64,000 nucleotides of DNA from Balanoglossus misakiensis (GCA_040954595.2 CM082576.2:8494001-8558000), one strand, 5' to 3'. Counted from the first letter of the stretch, positions 1 through 13,710 are shown. Notes: generated by a model from the sequence alone, not told the origin. Numbers and translations are program-made.

Positions 1-934
1 TAGTCAACCATTTTTTAAAAGTTTGCCAACAACTCCATTTCAAGTTCTACGACGCGGTCGCGACTTCTGCGATAATTACTGACCCGTGTATCAATTTGAT
101 CATTGCAAGTTGGAATTTCCGGGGCATTTTATTGATATTGCAATATTGTTCAATTTCCCCGGCCATATCAAGCGAGGCGGCTTTCACAGGGGCGCGCACC
201 GCAACGAGATTTAATACACCAAGTACAAGATGCGCGCGTGCCGAGCTCGCCAATTTAATATACTGACATACTGTGCGCCGGCACGGTGTGGGTCTGGCGG
301 TGCCTCCCCTTTTATTTCGCGCTCTTTTTTTTACTCCCCGCTGCAGTGCGCTCGGGGGCATCATCGCCACTGTTAACTTTATGGCAGCGGGTGTATAGGG
401 TGTAGGCCGTGTTCCATTTGATTTTCTCCGCAAAATAGGTGGCCATATGGATGCAGGTCGGAATGCGGCGTGGAGCGGAGGGGAACGAACGGCTCCTGAG
501 GGCACGACAGCTCATGATGAATGGCGGCGGCGGTATACTCCTAACCCAACACATATGCCCCGTGCCTTGTTCACTTTCCTAATTACTATCGCTCTCCTTA
601 ATTTCCTTATATTTTATAGCTAATCTCGCCTCTTTCGCCGTTCCTCGTCAGCCTGACATTGCGGGCCACAAAAGAAAATGATGCTCATGGTACTAAATCA
701 AATAACACTAAAAAGTCCAAAATAAATGCTCCCGGCGGCCGCAAAGAGAACAGCAGTACAAAACTCCGTCAACAACTAGGAGCAGACCCGTGTTTACTAT
801 TTGAGGTTAAAAATCAAGTTACCGAACAAACAGACCATGGACAGACATACAGACAGAATGAGAGCTATCAAAAGATGTGCAAATAATTTATTCCCCCCGA
901 TATTTGAATATTGAATTCATCCCCCTCCAAGTAA

Positions 935-950
935 ACCACGTATACGTGGT
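935..950. promoter_or_regulatory. 16-bp perfect palindrome ACCACGTATACGTGGT
   Basis: Perfectly self-complementary over 16 bp with two CACGT/ACGTG half-sites, the type of core seen in bHLH or bHLH-PAS sites. Only the symmetry is seen; binding is inference. Confidence 0.4.
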
Positions 951-1678
951 GTTAACTTTCAGTGGTTCTTGGCTTGGTTTCTGGTTCATGTATTTATGTT
1001 TGGTTGTTTTTACTATGACGACATGATGGCCACCAAGTCCCCCCCCCCCGGGATTGCAATTATTTTTTGTAATGTTCTGTAGTTTTACCGTTCAACGACA
1101 CCAAATCGCACGTAGCAAATCGTCGCCGGGCTTGCAATTGCAATCGAAGTTAGAGCATGTGCTTTTGACGTAAGTCTATCGGTAATTTGCCACGAATGAA
1201 AAAAAGCAATGAAAGCGCAAAATTTGAAGAGCACCGTCGCTGGACATCGATGGGGAAAATCGCTGGAGGCGGTGACCCTTTCTCTCGCTGTGTCGTCGCC
1301 ATCTACGTCATAGTGACGGGTGCATCCACGCCAGACTTTTGGACTCTTCCAGCGGGGGAAAAAGTGTCTGCGCGGTTGTAGTTGAAGTACACTTATCTTG
1401 TCGAGACAGTCGAATTGACTTTCTCTCTCTCTTTTCGTAGCTGAGTGAGCAGTATTTCAGACAGCGGGGTTTCAAGGGGCAGGGCGCATTCAGCAAAATT
1501 GCATCTGTATTTGACAGAGAGACGGGAGAAGTACGCCGAAAGAAAAGCGGGCAATTTTCGTTGTGAAAGGTGAAAGTCGCGAGGAGGAGTAAAATTGCAT
1601 CACCTGGGAGTGAAGTGTGCAACGGGAGTGAGCGCGGCGTGGTGACCGAGGTTGCGTTCGCCGGTTTCACTTAGGCCT

Positions 1679-1760
1679 GAGAGAGAGAAAAAGAGAAGAC
1701 AGAGACAGACAGAGAAAGACAAACGGACAAAGATAGAGAGATACAGAGAGAGAGAGAGAG
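1679..1760. repeat. GA-rich low-complexity tract
   Basis: Purine-rich GAGA/GACA stretch ending in a pure (GA)n run. GA tracts can bind GAGA-type factors, but no promoter is demonstrated here. Confidence 0.8.
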
Positions 1761-3694
1761 TCGGAAGAGCGCAGCGAACTGCGCGTTTTCCTTGCCGCGG
1801 GACAGGTGTAGCTTGAGCTATATTAGGTGTCCGCACCATATGGAACAATAAAAATGCAGAAAATGACACTCTTATTAACCCATCAACGTGAGAGGAATCC
1901 TACCACGCACACATTTAACCACAGAGCGCAGAGCACAGTGCGCACCGAGTTTAACTTGAGAGCGAGAGTTAAATTTAACTCGCACGGTAAAAGGAAAACA
2001 CATCCCATTTATCCGTACTCCACCGGGATAAAGCGGTGGGATTTCGGGAAAGAGGAGAGTAATTTTTTACCGAGTCTGAAATCGCTAGAGTCTTCACCGG
2101 CGCTGGGTTTTTTTGTTAAATAGGTCATGTAAACAGAAAATCAATTGAGTCAAAGTAATGGTAAATCCTCGACTGCCATAATGGAGCAAATAAAAACGAG
2201 GTGGCGTGGGACTCGGGTTTGGTGACAGCTCGCGGTTACAGGTCTGCTCTCCATAGCACGGGGAGTCAGCCGATGTAATTACCTTAATGGCATACCTTGC
2301 ATAATAATTAATAGAATGGATAAAAAAACTGACATGCGTACAAAAGGGGTGGAATTGCTCGCTGGCAAATGAAAACTACAGCACAACCCGGCGCTAATTA
2401 CGCGGCATTGTGAGCAAGGGGGCAGTGATTTCGCCGCGGATGGGGACCCCGAGTTGAAATGAAACTCACGAGTTCCCCCCCCCCCTCCCATTAACCGTGT
2501 TTGGTCCCATTCGCCACCCCACCGCGCCTTCGCTAATTTCGAGAGCTTCACCTGAGGGAAAACAAAAATGTCCCCCGCCGATTCAAGAAGGGAAGGCCGT
2601 CACAATGGACAAGTCGGGATCACCTGCGGATCGCATCTCAAAACCGCGTCAAGCTCGACTGAGTTGGATAATAGCTAGAAATCGACTCCCCGTGTCTATT
2701 TTCCCCACAAACTTTAAACATTTTGTCGTCCATGCTGTTACTGTTGTGCCCGGGAATGTGACATTTGCAAACTTTGGGCTGAAGACACGCTAAACACTGA
2801 AGAATCGCAGAATATTGCTCAACGGGTATGAAATATACCCCACCAAAAAAACAAACAAACAATAGTCCCACAAACTTTCGCACATTTCGATAAACGCGTG
2901 TCGAGTACAATATTTTGTCAAAACAAACACATCGATACCTGGCAGTTTCATTGCGCGGCACTCAGCAGATCCGGCTAAACGAGTTCCACCGCTTCGCCGC
3001 GGCGAATGAGTGGTTCTCGAACGGCAGTTTCAAGATTTCCTCGTCTAATTTTATGCGGCGTGTAATGCATTTGGAAAGTTACTCTCTGGCCAAAGTCTTC
3101 AAAAACTCGGAATTCGACAACGCCGGCCGAGAAAAAGAATGGCCACACCTATAGTATGTCAATCACAAGAACGCGCAGAATTTTGTTTTCGCTTAACAAA
3201 CACACAGAAGTCCCCAATAACTTGCAATGATCAGAAAGACGTTTTATTTATTTCTTCTTGTCTCGAGACACTCGCACTGTCTTCGTCTTGTGAGAGGGCG
3301 GGAATGCCTCAGCGGATATCATGTTCGAAATGGAAGAAACATGAATATACTCCCGGCACAGTATTTTAATTTGATATCCCCCCCCCTAGTTTTGTCCACA
3401 GGAGAAGAGCGACTAGAAATTATGCCCGCGCACAGCTTGTGTTTTTCTATTACCGTCAAATTTCCCCATTAATTCAATATTTTCCGATTTTAATTTTTTA
3501 AATCGGCCGCGGACGGGTAATTCAACAGTGATTTATACGGTCACCGACTGGCTTGCTATCATTGCGACGAGGAAGCATTTTAATTACTGGCGTAATATCG
3601 AATAATCAGACAAGTGGGCGGATTATACGGCGGAGATGCATCTTCATTATTTTAGAGTCCGCTAGATGGTAATGAAATCGACAACCCGGAGCTG

Positions 3695-3720
3695 TGACGT
3701 CACCATCGACGCGCGCGCGC
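3695..3720. promoter_or_regulatory. Palindromic CRE TGACGTCA next to a GC alternating run
   Basis: TGACGTCA at 3695-3702 is a full consensus site for CREB/ATF bZIP dimers. It is followed within 10 bp by a CG alternating run (about 3709-3720). The CpG-rich setting fits an unmethylated regulatory element, but no transcript start is identified. Confidence 0.4.
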
Positions 3721-4591
3721 TTTTCTCCACTGCCACGATGCAAGCCGTCTTACAAGTCCCCCGAAAGCCCACCCTTGTAATTTTCAAGCGGCGACGAGTC
3801 CATTCTGCCGTAAATGTGTATAATTAGTACACAGATGAAAATCATACACGGGCCAGTGGAAAGTTCCTGCTGGAAATATCTCACCCCCATTCTCCTCGGT
3901 AATGTAATAATTCATCGCCTCTTTTTCGCCTCCACGACGTTCCACTATCCCCTTCAAGCTCAGTCGTTTCCTGATACATCTCGGCGTGAACGTTTGTCTA
4001 TCTTTTTTTGTGCGTGAAAAAAAAGCCAATTGGGTCCCTGAAAATCTCCAGAAAGATTACCATAATGTTTTGCGAAGGCTTGCCAACTTAACACCTGAGC
4101 ACTGGCTCCGACTGTCAAAAGATTTCTGCCAACTCTTTTTTTTCTATTTCACGGTGTGTAAACAATTACGCTCGGAGTACTAAAATACTCTCCCTTTCAC
4201 AAATTGAATTCGTTATGTGTGAAGGACATGTGATAATCCCCAAAAGTCGCATCCCTCCCCTCAAATTTCATTTCTCCATTCTATTAATACTACCGCCATC
4301 GATTGATTGATTATTATAATTTCAAACAGAACGAAACCGCGACTAACGCAGGAATCTAAAGCCCACGCTCACCGGCGAGCGCGCGTTGAAATTGGAACAT
4401 ATACAAAGCTTCGGGAAGTGTCCATTCCCATTGGATGAAACATTTAGAATCTCATTCCTGGTCTCTGTCTTATGCTTGGAAACATTTGGGGTTACAGCAT
4501 ATTGTCCTTGACCTCAAAATCTCGAGCCCAGTCCTTTTCATTCTCGAAAATTATCGAGTTGCGTTTCCATCTATTTTTATGGGGGTAGTGG

Positions 4592-4893
<302 letters not shown>

Positions 4894-7490
4894 ATTGAAC
4901 GAACGAACGAGCCACCTTCACCGGAGAGAGACCAAAGTCAAAACTACTACCATCTAACTTGAATCCATGTATTTCACAGAAAAAAAATTAGATTGATTTG
5001 TCAGTAAGTTTTTTTCAGGCTTGTTGATTAATTCTGCGCCACAAATAATTCGTCTTGTCTTCAGCCCGACAACGGTCCTGATTTCGTTATTTCCTTTTTT
5101 ACGACCTCGACGGGCATTGGATCATGTCTTCAAGTTTATTATCAATTGCATGGTTGTAGAGCCCTGAGCGACGACGTCGGGTTCGGTATAATTGGAAAAG
5201 TCGGCCGACGTGACACCTTTACTGGTGATGATAAATAAGGGAAAGTAGTACGCGCAGATTTTCTCGGTTGCAGCTATGCAGTGTGCAATGCCCTGTATAG
5301 TTCAATGCCTGAATCGTCATCGCATGATCATCCCGAGGATGAGCAGCGATAACGCGAAAGGGGGGGGGGGGGGGTTCCCTCGAATAACCGTGACGTCGAC
5401 AGTTGTATTCAGTTGACTCGTGCTTAAAATGTGACTGTATCAGTAGACATCGGGTAAAGTGAGTAAATAAATAAATGATGGCTGAGGAGTCTGTTTACTG
5501 AATTATTCACCAGAAGCAAGTCTTCATTAATGAGAAAATCGCGGGAGAAAAGACCGACGTGGGCGCGTTTTTAATTTCAAGGTGACGTGCAAGTCGTGCC
5601 GATCGATAGAGTTTTCAGGAAAAAAATCTCCGGATCACTTGTAGCATTCCGGCGATGCCTCAACCATTGTTTCATTTATAAAAAAAGAAATCTCGAGCGA
5701 TTCATATGCAAATTTAATTGTCATTGGGCGATGGGCCTGAATATCGATTATTAAACCTTCCACCCCTCCCCTTATGTTTTTTTTCCATGGCGCATCTTTA
5801 CAATTTCTTTTGTGATATGCAGCCGCGGGTGAACAAAAAAGCTGGCAACATCTTTCTTGCGAAGACACCTTCCAGAAGTTGCTGGCACTGAGAGATTATA
5901 GTGCCAGATTTGAGGTGTGTTTTGTTGTCATCTGAAGAGAGTCGTGTGACTATTTCCAAGGAAGCGTAACCTCTCTTAATTGTGTGTCGTTTTACTCTTC
6001 AAGCTCGCTATATAATGTAAAGTTATTTTCCTAATACTGCAATTGCTGCAGTGGCCTATTGGACTGTCGACTCAGCGAGGCAATTAAATCTGCTCGCTAA
6101 ATCCCCTCCACTCCGTCGATGGCATTTCCAAAGCGACTTTTCAATTAATTCACAATTCTTGTCGCCATTCTATTATGCATAGGGTCATTCTCTGTGACTT
6201 TTTTTCTCCCAATACTTTGCCACGAAGGGATTAAAATGCGGCACAATGTAACTATCTATACGCTTTATCAAAATAGATTTCGGAGCCCGATTGTGGCGAG
6301 TTGTGTTGGGGGGAGGGGGTGTTTCCCCATGCGAAAGCATGACTTGTTCGATTTTAAAACCCGCGTCACGTTTATCACGGTTATTGGGGAGAACTGCTTT
6401 AAAGTTGCTATTCCTCACAAACTTTATCAGTATAAAGGAAAGGTAAAACTATATATATAGACTCTTATCTGGACCGCAAAATGTCATAATTTTGCTCAGG
6501 GATGCGTATTTAGCCCACCTCGCGATCTGATTACTCGTTCATTACATTCTCGACAAAATAGGCATTCAAACCATGTCGACATCTATAATATTTTACCTTT
6601 TGTTTTTCTGCAAAACTTTTCTTAAAATGTATATCATTTCCTAAATATCGACCCCGTCACTGAGACGAGTCACAAGTTCAAACCTGGCGTTGTTCACATT
6701 TTCTTTTTAAAATAACAAAACTCCCACACATTTCCCAGGAGTCCCGCGGTCTTCCTGAAGTCCAGAGGAAAAAATGTTAAGGCAAAAAAGCTGCCGTGGT
6801 TTTAAAACTGATTGAAATAAAATGATTTGTGGCATCTGGCATTTTCTTGATTTGAAAAGAGAGCGGCACAGCGACATCAAAAGCTGTATTTTATTTCTCG
6901 AAGTACAATTATTAAATCCCTTCCATCTTGTACAGGTAGCGTATCATCGGAAATGCTGAATGCGGCCGTTTTCTTGCTATTAGGTAAATTGTTTACCGTT
7001 CGCGGCTGCAAAGCTTGACAATTCTAGTATGTTGCTCACCAGTAGCATTCGGAAATTTTCGAGCGAGTTTTGTATCTGTCGTGGCGGCATCTTTGTGAGT
7101 TACGACAAATCATCAATTTCCTCCACGGCCATTCGGTGCTCAAATCCACTACAATGCATATCTGACTTCAAACCGATTGGCGCCAACTTCTCGCCCCGTC
7201 ATGATGCCGATTGGCTCGCTGCGCATGCCCAAGAAGACTTCAAACGCTGCGACCCCCTCGTTAAAACGGAATGAAATCTAATAAATTTATAAACGAGAGA
7301 GCATAATGAAATTTTTTTGAAGAATTTCCAAGGACCTCAAAAGAAAATAAGTTTTGCCATTGTTATTGACGCCGTTCCTTGAACGGTTGACGCCGCGGTT
7401 GGCGGTAAATCTGTCAGGCGGCACTGTCGTGAGATCATGATACCGGAGTCTTCTTAATCACAACCTCGCCAACTTGAAAATCTAACTTCG

Positions 7491-7571
7491 TACGTCACTG
7501 CGCCTATAAAAAGAATGCGATTCACCCCCGAGTCGCTGCAAGTCTGACCCTGTGAAGAGAACCTATACGCG
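7491..7571 (+). promoter_or_regulatory. Candidate TATA promoter with CRE half-site
   Basis: TATAAAAA at 7505-7512 has an ACGTCA half-site 9 bp upstream (7492-7497) and an AGTCGCTGCAAGTC stretch at about +26 to +39, where a start site would fall. CGAG|GTATTT near 7572 could be a splice donor of a short leader exon. No coding exon that would follow is recognised, so this may be coincidence or a promoter of an unseen or non-coding transcript. Confidence 0.25.
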
Positions 7572-8722
7572 AGGTATTTAGCGACAACCGTAAAACGAGA
7601 TGAACCGAGCGAGGTTAAATTTTTCATTTTCCAATAAAATTAAATTATCATTCATTGATTTATTGTGATCGGAAGGACTTTAGTAAATTAGCATGTGTTA
7701 ATGGTGGGACTTTGGTAATATGGGCGAGTGTTTCACTCGAGTCGCGAAGTCTCCTTCAGTATACGAGGGGGGGGGTCATCACGTTGATAGACCTTGAGGG
7801 GGGTTAATCATCGGGTATTTGAAAACATTTCTGTAATAGCCGTTGTTTTCCGTTCCAAGGGAGGAAATGAAAAAAAAAATACTAAAAAAGCAGAGAGTCT
7901 GTCAGGCGAATGGGCGATAATATGGGAGTCGGTAGGGGAGTCAATTATCTGAAGAGTTGGTATTAACGGCGGTCGTTATGGGCTCCGATTGCATATGGTC
8001 ATGTAGTCAGGGAAAAAGAGAAGAAGAAAAAAACTCAAAGTAGTCTATTAACCAATAAGAGAATCAAATTATCATCTTTTCGCCGTGTAAGTCAACGATT
8101 TCGGCTTCCGGCAGTTGTACCCGAAGAGAAAAAAAAACCTTGCCTAATAATGCATCGTGCCTCGATCGTTTTAACGAAGAGAGGAAAGAGCTGCGTTTCG
8201 CTTCGCTCACTCCAAGGTACATTGAAATATTTTCTTTCTGGCAGAAAAGAGATTTACCGGGGGATTAAATCAGTGACCGTTCGGTATTTTTTTTTTCTAT
8301 TTCCCCCGTTTTTTAATTCTATATATACACACTGACTCGGCGCTCTTCGTTATACGCAAAACCCCGTGCATGATTAGTTTTTATTTCCACGAGTATAATC
8401 AGGCGTTTCCAGTGTGAGGCCCATGAAAACGATGTATTAATACCTTTCTCCTTGGATGAGTTTTGTTGTCAAAATTTTCATATTAACCGTGTATCCAATA
8501 TTCCCCTTTAACCAAAGACGGTAACCAATCGTTACACACTAGATGGCCCTCGGAGTCCCCCCCCCCCAGAAAAAATCTCTGTCCCACTCTATCTCTCTCC
8601 CTCTCCTTGCTGAACGCATATCCGCCGGAGTATGTAGCTTTCTTCTGCGTATGCGAGGGAGCATCTGGTTAATTTAAAAATTTAATTTCATAAGTAAGGG
8701 AAAAACTCAGGAGGTGGCGAGG

Positions 8723-8746
8723 GGATTAGGTAGTAATGATGGATTA
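8723..8746 (+). promoter_or_regulatory. Paired GGATTA sites
   Basis: GGATTA occurs at 8723-8728 and 8741-8746, with another at 8262-8267. This is the core bound by Otx/Bicoid/Pitx K50 homeodomains. A six-base motif occurs often by chance; the pairing is the only point of note. Confidence 0.25.
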
Positions 8747-9477
8747 GCGGCCGTTTTTCTCTCACACGCAGCACACATCATGTCTGTATACTCCGCCAAA
8801 TGCAAGAACCTCGGATAATAAGCCCGTCAAAAGGGAAAGTGAATTTGTTAACCGTTATACACGCGACAGTAGCATGTTCTGGAGAGTATTTTTTTTCTTG
8901 ATATTTTTTTTTCACTGACAGAGCGTCTCCAACGCTATAGGCACTTGCAAAGAAAATGTTGAGAGAAAACGTACACCCTCATCATCACCGCATTCTTTAT
9001 TCCCCCAGAGAGACAGAGAGATTTCCCGGCAACTGTTTCTCTTGTCGCGTCGATGTCGGTACGCGGCGAACTTGTCACGACATTCCCGAGCTTTGAAAAA
9101 TTGTCGAGCTAGAGTATTGTTTTTGGGAATGGTATTTATACATAGCCGACAGTGAATTCACCGGCAAAATGTTGGCGGAGAAGCTCTACAAGAACACCTT
9201 GCGCCGGTCGACTCGAAAGAAACTCGATCACTAATCACCGAGATGGGTGCATCAGTTCAACGAGAATCGTTTGAAGAATTCTGGATTTCTCATCTATTAT
9301 TTACCCATCTACACTTCAGTTGTAATTGTGCTTTTAAAGTGGAATTCATACACATCGGATCACACTCACAGTTGTGCGTCCTTTTTGCCGGTAGATACTT
9401 TTATTAAAATACGTTTATTAAATCAATTATGACTTTAAGTGTATATACATAGATATGATCTTTGCCTATGTATGTTT

Positions 9478-9512
9478 GTACGTACGTACGTACGTACGTA
9501 TGTATGTGTACA
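9478..9512. repeat. (GTAC)n/(TATG)n microsatellite
   Basis: Six tandem GTAC-type units change into TATG units and then a TATATA stretch. Self-complementary GTAC units can form cruciforms. Confidence 0.85.
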
Positions 9513-10796
9513 TATATAGTATACCGCAACGAAAACACGAGTATAATAAATATGCAATTGAAAAACAATATTTGGCCTGATTTTCCAGGAACTGTGATTT
9601 TATTAGAAAAGAAATCTGGTGTCAGGTTCTTGCCACGTCGTTGCTGTATCTTCTCCCAGAATAATCGAAAATAGAACCGTGTACAAGGATACACCCTCAG
9701 ACTAACGAACAGGCCTTGTTCAATCTGTAATATTATATACGTTCTGCTGCAAAGCTGATTAGTACAATTGATATCGCTGGCAAATCTGTCAGTCGCACCA
9801 AACTCAGTGGTGGGGAAATATTGGAATTTATTTTTTCCCGCTGCTAGATTTCCAGATAACGTACACTTGAGTACTTTGGAGGGGTTCTTATTTTTCGATT
9901 AGGAGTCCCAACGTGAAAACCGTGACTGCGGCAGAGTCAGTTGCGATTTCCGCGGTGTATAAAAAAAGTTAGATTACAGTGGGTTTTTCTTGAAGTCTGT
10001 AATGTAATAGTTACTTACACCAGTGATATTATCTCGTCCATGTAGGATAAAATAGCATTGCGGGGCTTCGCTGCTAGCAGTTTAACTCAGCTTAGTTCTG
10101 GGGGGATGGACTTAGCATGATCGGACTGATGGCGCTGGGCTGAGTTATCGGGGCCGTGGGTCGCTTTGAAAAGAAGCAGTTGGCCCCCAAGTTGAGCCTG
10201 TCCGCTCAAACGACACACACCATTGTCAAACCGACAGAGAAAAAAAGAAATTGACAAGGCGACTGTTTTCAAGGTTTTTGATAGATGTAAAAAAAATGAA
10301 TTTGCCGGCAGCGGCGGATTAGCCTAATGAATTCATTGGTTATTGAGAGAGATGATTCTTATCACAAAGGATGGTACGGAGATCGAAATCAGCAGCGCAG
10401 CGGCGATTAGGGACACGTCGATACGTGTTAAATTCGAGATTGCGCTTGGTATGTATCTTTCACTTCGCGTGTACTCTGGTAGTTGTTTGTTTGTTGGTAT
10501 TGTTGCTGTTGTTGTTGTGGTGGTGGTAATGGTGGTGGTGGAACTCAAGTTTCTATTGTTAACAGTAACCGTCAAGTGCACACCGAATTGACACGTTTGT
10601 GAGAGTCGTGCCATTCAGCTGAGTTACAGTTATACACAATGCAGCCTACACTAACTTTCAGTGCAAAGAAATAAAAATCACGTTAGGCATTAACCTAATT
10701 GTGTTGTGTAATTCAATAATGTAATGTCAGTGTAGGCGATCCTCAAACACGCACAGTAATTCCCTTATACAGAATCGGATAAAAATAGCGGAATGG

Positions 10797-10905
10797 GTAA
10801 ATGAGAGAGGGGGAGGGAGAGAGAGAGAGAGGGGGGAAGAGAGAGACAGGCAGAGGGCCCTAGGGAGAGGGGGAGACAGTGAGAGAAACGGAGACAGAGA
10901 GACGC
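10797..10905. repeat. GA-rich low-complexity tract
   Basis: About 110 bp of nearly pure purine on the plus strand, mostly GA dinucleotides with G-runs. A similar tract occurs at about 1679-1760. Confidence 0.85.
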
Positions 10906-11790
10906 GATCCAACTTAACCACCCGAGATCTTTAATTGAATCAACTGTGTGTTTTGGGGTTGCGTTTTCAACTCCTCGGGGAAAAATTTAAATCTGGTTCA
11001 GTATTTACAAAACAAACGAAACGGACAATATAGCGGACGATCCGGCATTTGTCGTGCCATTGTTAGGTAGAATGCAACAGTTCTGAAAGAAGCGTATCCC
11101 ATGTCCAAAGCAGATCAAAATCTCAGTCTCAGGATCAGTCGGGGACGGAGGGGGCGATTGCGGGAATTGCTTAATCAAGGCCTAAAGAACGACGGAATAC
11201 TAGGTCAAAGGAGTGAAGGAAAATACAACAATGACTAACAGAGAAGAAAAGGAAAATTGGGCTATTTCAAGAAGAACCATTTTGTTTTCGGGGGTGAACA
11301 ATTGCCTCAGTTTCGGGTACATGAAAGGTCAGAGACCCCCCGAAGGGTCTCCTAAGAATGTCACGGTGGTTTACAACGTCAAGCCAAAAAGGCCAAGCGG
11401 TGAATGAAACATACGTACGGGGGGAGGGGGTGGGTTCAACCGACTTCAGGTGTCTATTTCGACCTATATAGTCAGTAATGACAGCCGAAACCTCAAAAGA
11501 ACGATATTTTATATAAGTTTGACATTTCTTTACTACCTACAAAGTTACTGCCAACACGTTCGCATTCACCCGTCATTATTGCGGCCATTTTTCCTCATTA
11601 CACCCAATCCCCGCAGCCATTACTTTCATCACTTATTATCGCCATTGACGATGTGCGCACACCCCTTCCACGCTTGGCTTTTTTATCGCACTAATCATTT
11701 TACCATCATCCCCTGGTCGTCGCTCTCATTGCCACATCCCCCCCCCCCATTTTCGCCACGTGTAAGTTGTCAGCCGTCTATGCCGTGTCT

Positions 11791-11828
11791 CTGACTGACT
11801 GACTGACTGTGTGTGTGTGTGTACACAC
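11791..11828. repeat. (TGAC)n-(TG)n compound microsatellite
   Basis: Tandem CTGA units run into a pure GT run and then ACAC. Simple compound repeat. Confidence 0.85.
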
Positions 11829-12706
11829 CGAGTTTGATTTCCGGAGATCGTAATCTGCTCTGACGAACAAGGTCTTAACACGGTGACAAATCCGCGCTAA
11901 CCATTACTACAGATGCAACATCCCCTTTCTTCAATGTAAACTCCGTGTCTGTCCTGATTAGACCCGAGACGGAAGCAACGCTGCATGGCACTGGAAAATA
12001 AATTTAATAGAAAGGGATTTGTTCCACTTTTTTTCCAATTTACGAAAAAAAAATCGCCAATTTCTTAAAACCATTTACCACAGTGCGTCCAGATGACGGC
12101 GTCGAGTTTGCTTGTTGTGCGCGGACAAAACAAATGAAAAGGGGGCGAAATGGATTCTAAGTACGACAGTGATGTTACAAGGTTGCAGCGGACCGGTGAA
12201 TGACTCGAACAAGCTCGAAACTTTGGTATTTCCCGAAGTTGAACGAGATGAATCATTCAAGAAAGTTTGGTGCTGTTCTCTCTACCCATACAGACACACA
12301 CAAAAGTACGGTTTTTCAAGAAGTTTTTTGGTTGCAGGCTTTGAACGAGCTGGATGGTTTATGTGCGGTAGAAAAAGATGGAAAACCACAAAAAAAACGA
12401 AGTATACGGTATGCTCAGTACAACTTGCACGGTTAAAAAAACATCAACGAAAATCTAAATTGACTTTCCTAATGTTCACATATTCGAAGATATTGTCTGG
12501 TTCAGCAAGTGTTAATATAATATTCATTTGTCACTGTCATTCAAAGCCGGGGTCACGCCTGATTCTAAGGACTCACAATTTATACCCAAATTAGAAATTA
12601 AGAAATTACTAAAGTGACTGCGGTTAATTTGTGTTAAACGGTGGTCTTTTTATTCGTCCCGATTCGCGCATTCGCCACGTCCGTCAAATCCTATAGTATT
12701 ACGGAA

Positions 12707-12729
12707 CCCCCCCCCCCCCCCCCCCCCCC
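12707..12729. repeat. Poly(C) run of 23
   Basis: The longest of several C or G homopolymers in the window. Others: 15 G at 5360-5374, 19 G at 17699-17717, 14 C at 44375-44388, 16 C at 49544-49559, 14 G at 53144-53157. Confidence 0.95.
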
Positions 12730-13710
12730 ACTTTAATTTGAATGAAACGAAAATCGCCGTGGCACGAGAGACGGCGGTGGAGTCCCAAACGCCGGACTGG
12801 CGCTGCGAAACACCGACGCCAAGAAACTCATCGGACTGTGATATGCGACTGACAGGCAAAGAAAGTGAGAGTGGAGAAGGGGGGAGATAAGACGCTAAAT
12901 AAAACGGGACCTTTTAATTCACTCCGAAACCTCGCAGAAGAGGAAGAACGCGGCTATGCCGACAGAGGCTCCGGGAGATTCGCCTTTTGTGCCGTCGCCC
13001 TGGCAACCATTTGGCGTGGATGAAGGTGTGGAGGATGGGGATTATCTGTAATTTGTCATATTGGCGAAGCAGCAAGCAATGAGGTTGAGGTCAAGCATGC
13101 CAGCTTTGGTGGGGGGGGGGGTCAGACTGTAAGGAGCCATTCAGCTTGACGGCATCAGTGCATTAGATACTCAGAAACGCATTTAATGTCCAATTACTTG
13201 AAATGTAACGTATTGCTGGAATGCAGGCACGCAACATAATCATCCGTTGGAGAAACGGGAAGAAGAAAAAGAAGAAAAAGATTCAAGATTTCTCTGCCGC
13301 CCCGCCAGCCCCGAGTCGCTTTAAAGCCCCTCCTTTTCACAACACACATATATTCTTTTATAATGTAATTTCTTTTCCCCAATTTCTGCAGTACTCGGTA
13401 TTTTGGATGGAAAGTGAATTTAAGTTTCGCGGACCGTCAAGTCTATCCCGAGGGTGGGTATTACGGCGCGAACTCGTCGCTGTCTTCGAGATGAGCGGCA
13501 CGGAGTCCAACCAAAAGGAAAGAAACAGAGAAACGTGTATATGGCTTATATTATTCATTCATAAATCGGTATCATTTTAACAAAGCGTTGAATATCTGGG
13601 GTCGGTTCTCTCCGACTAAACGTTTCGAATTACACGTTTAGACGTCGCCGATGTAGAGTCCGATCCGTTAGCGATGTGAACATCTACACGAGCAGGTTTT
13701 ATTTTTAATA

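Larger units (their letters stand above)
1..4591. other. Intergenic, CpG-rich, no gene recognised
   Basis: Open frames are short or GC-driven (the longest is 152 codons on the minus strand at 47-505) and resemble no family I know. I looked for an Otx-type homeobox exon because of the neighbourhood and found none. Visible: GA-rich tract, 16-bp palindrome, CRE with a CG run, several poly-C runs. Confidence 0.6.
4894..9477. other. Intergenic, no gene recognised
   Basis: CpG-rich unique sequence with a 15-G run at 5360-5374, the candidate TATA element near 7.5 kb and GGATTA sites near 8.3-8.75 kb. No exon is supported. Confidence 0.6.
9513..13710. other. Intergenic, no gene recognised
   Basis: It contains a GA tract, a TGAC/TG microsatellite, the 23-C run and a GTT/GGT-rich stretch near 10480-10540. 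A 160-codon plus-strand frame at 12112-12594 has no recognisable domain or codon signature and is not called. Confidence 0.6.

Noticed and set aside
47-505. 152-codon minus-strand open frame at the left edge
   Set aside because: GC-rich sequence lengthens chance frames; there is no family resemblance and no supporting splice or promoter context.
1430-1680. CT-rich tract with CGTAG and following AG sites, looking like splice acceptors
   Set aside because: No open reading frame or family match follows on the plus strand. Low-complexity pyrimidine tracts mimic acceptors.
12112-12594. 160-codon plus-strand open frame
   Set aside because: Lys-rich and without domain resemblance; other frames in the same place are also open. 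Not supportable as a gene.
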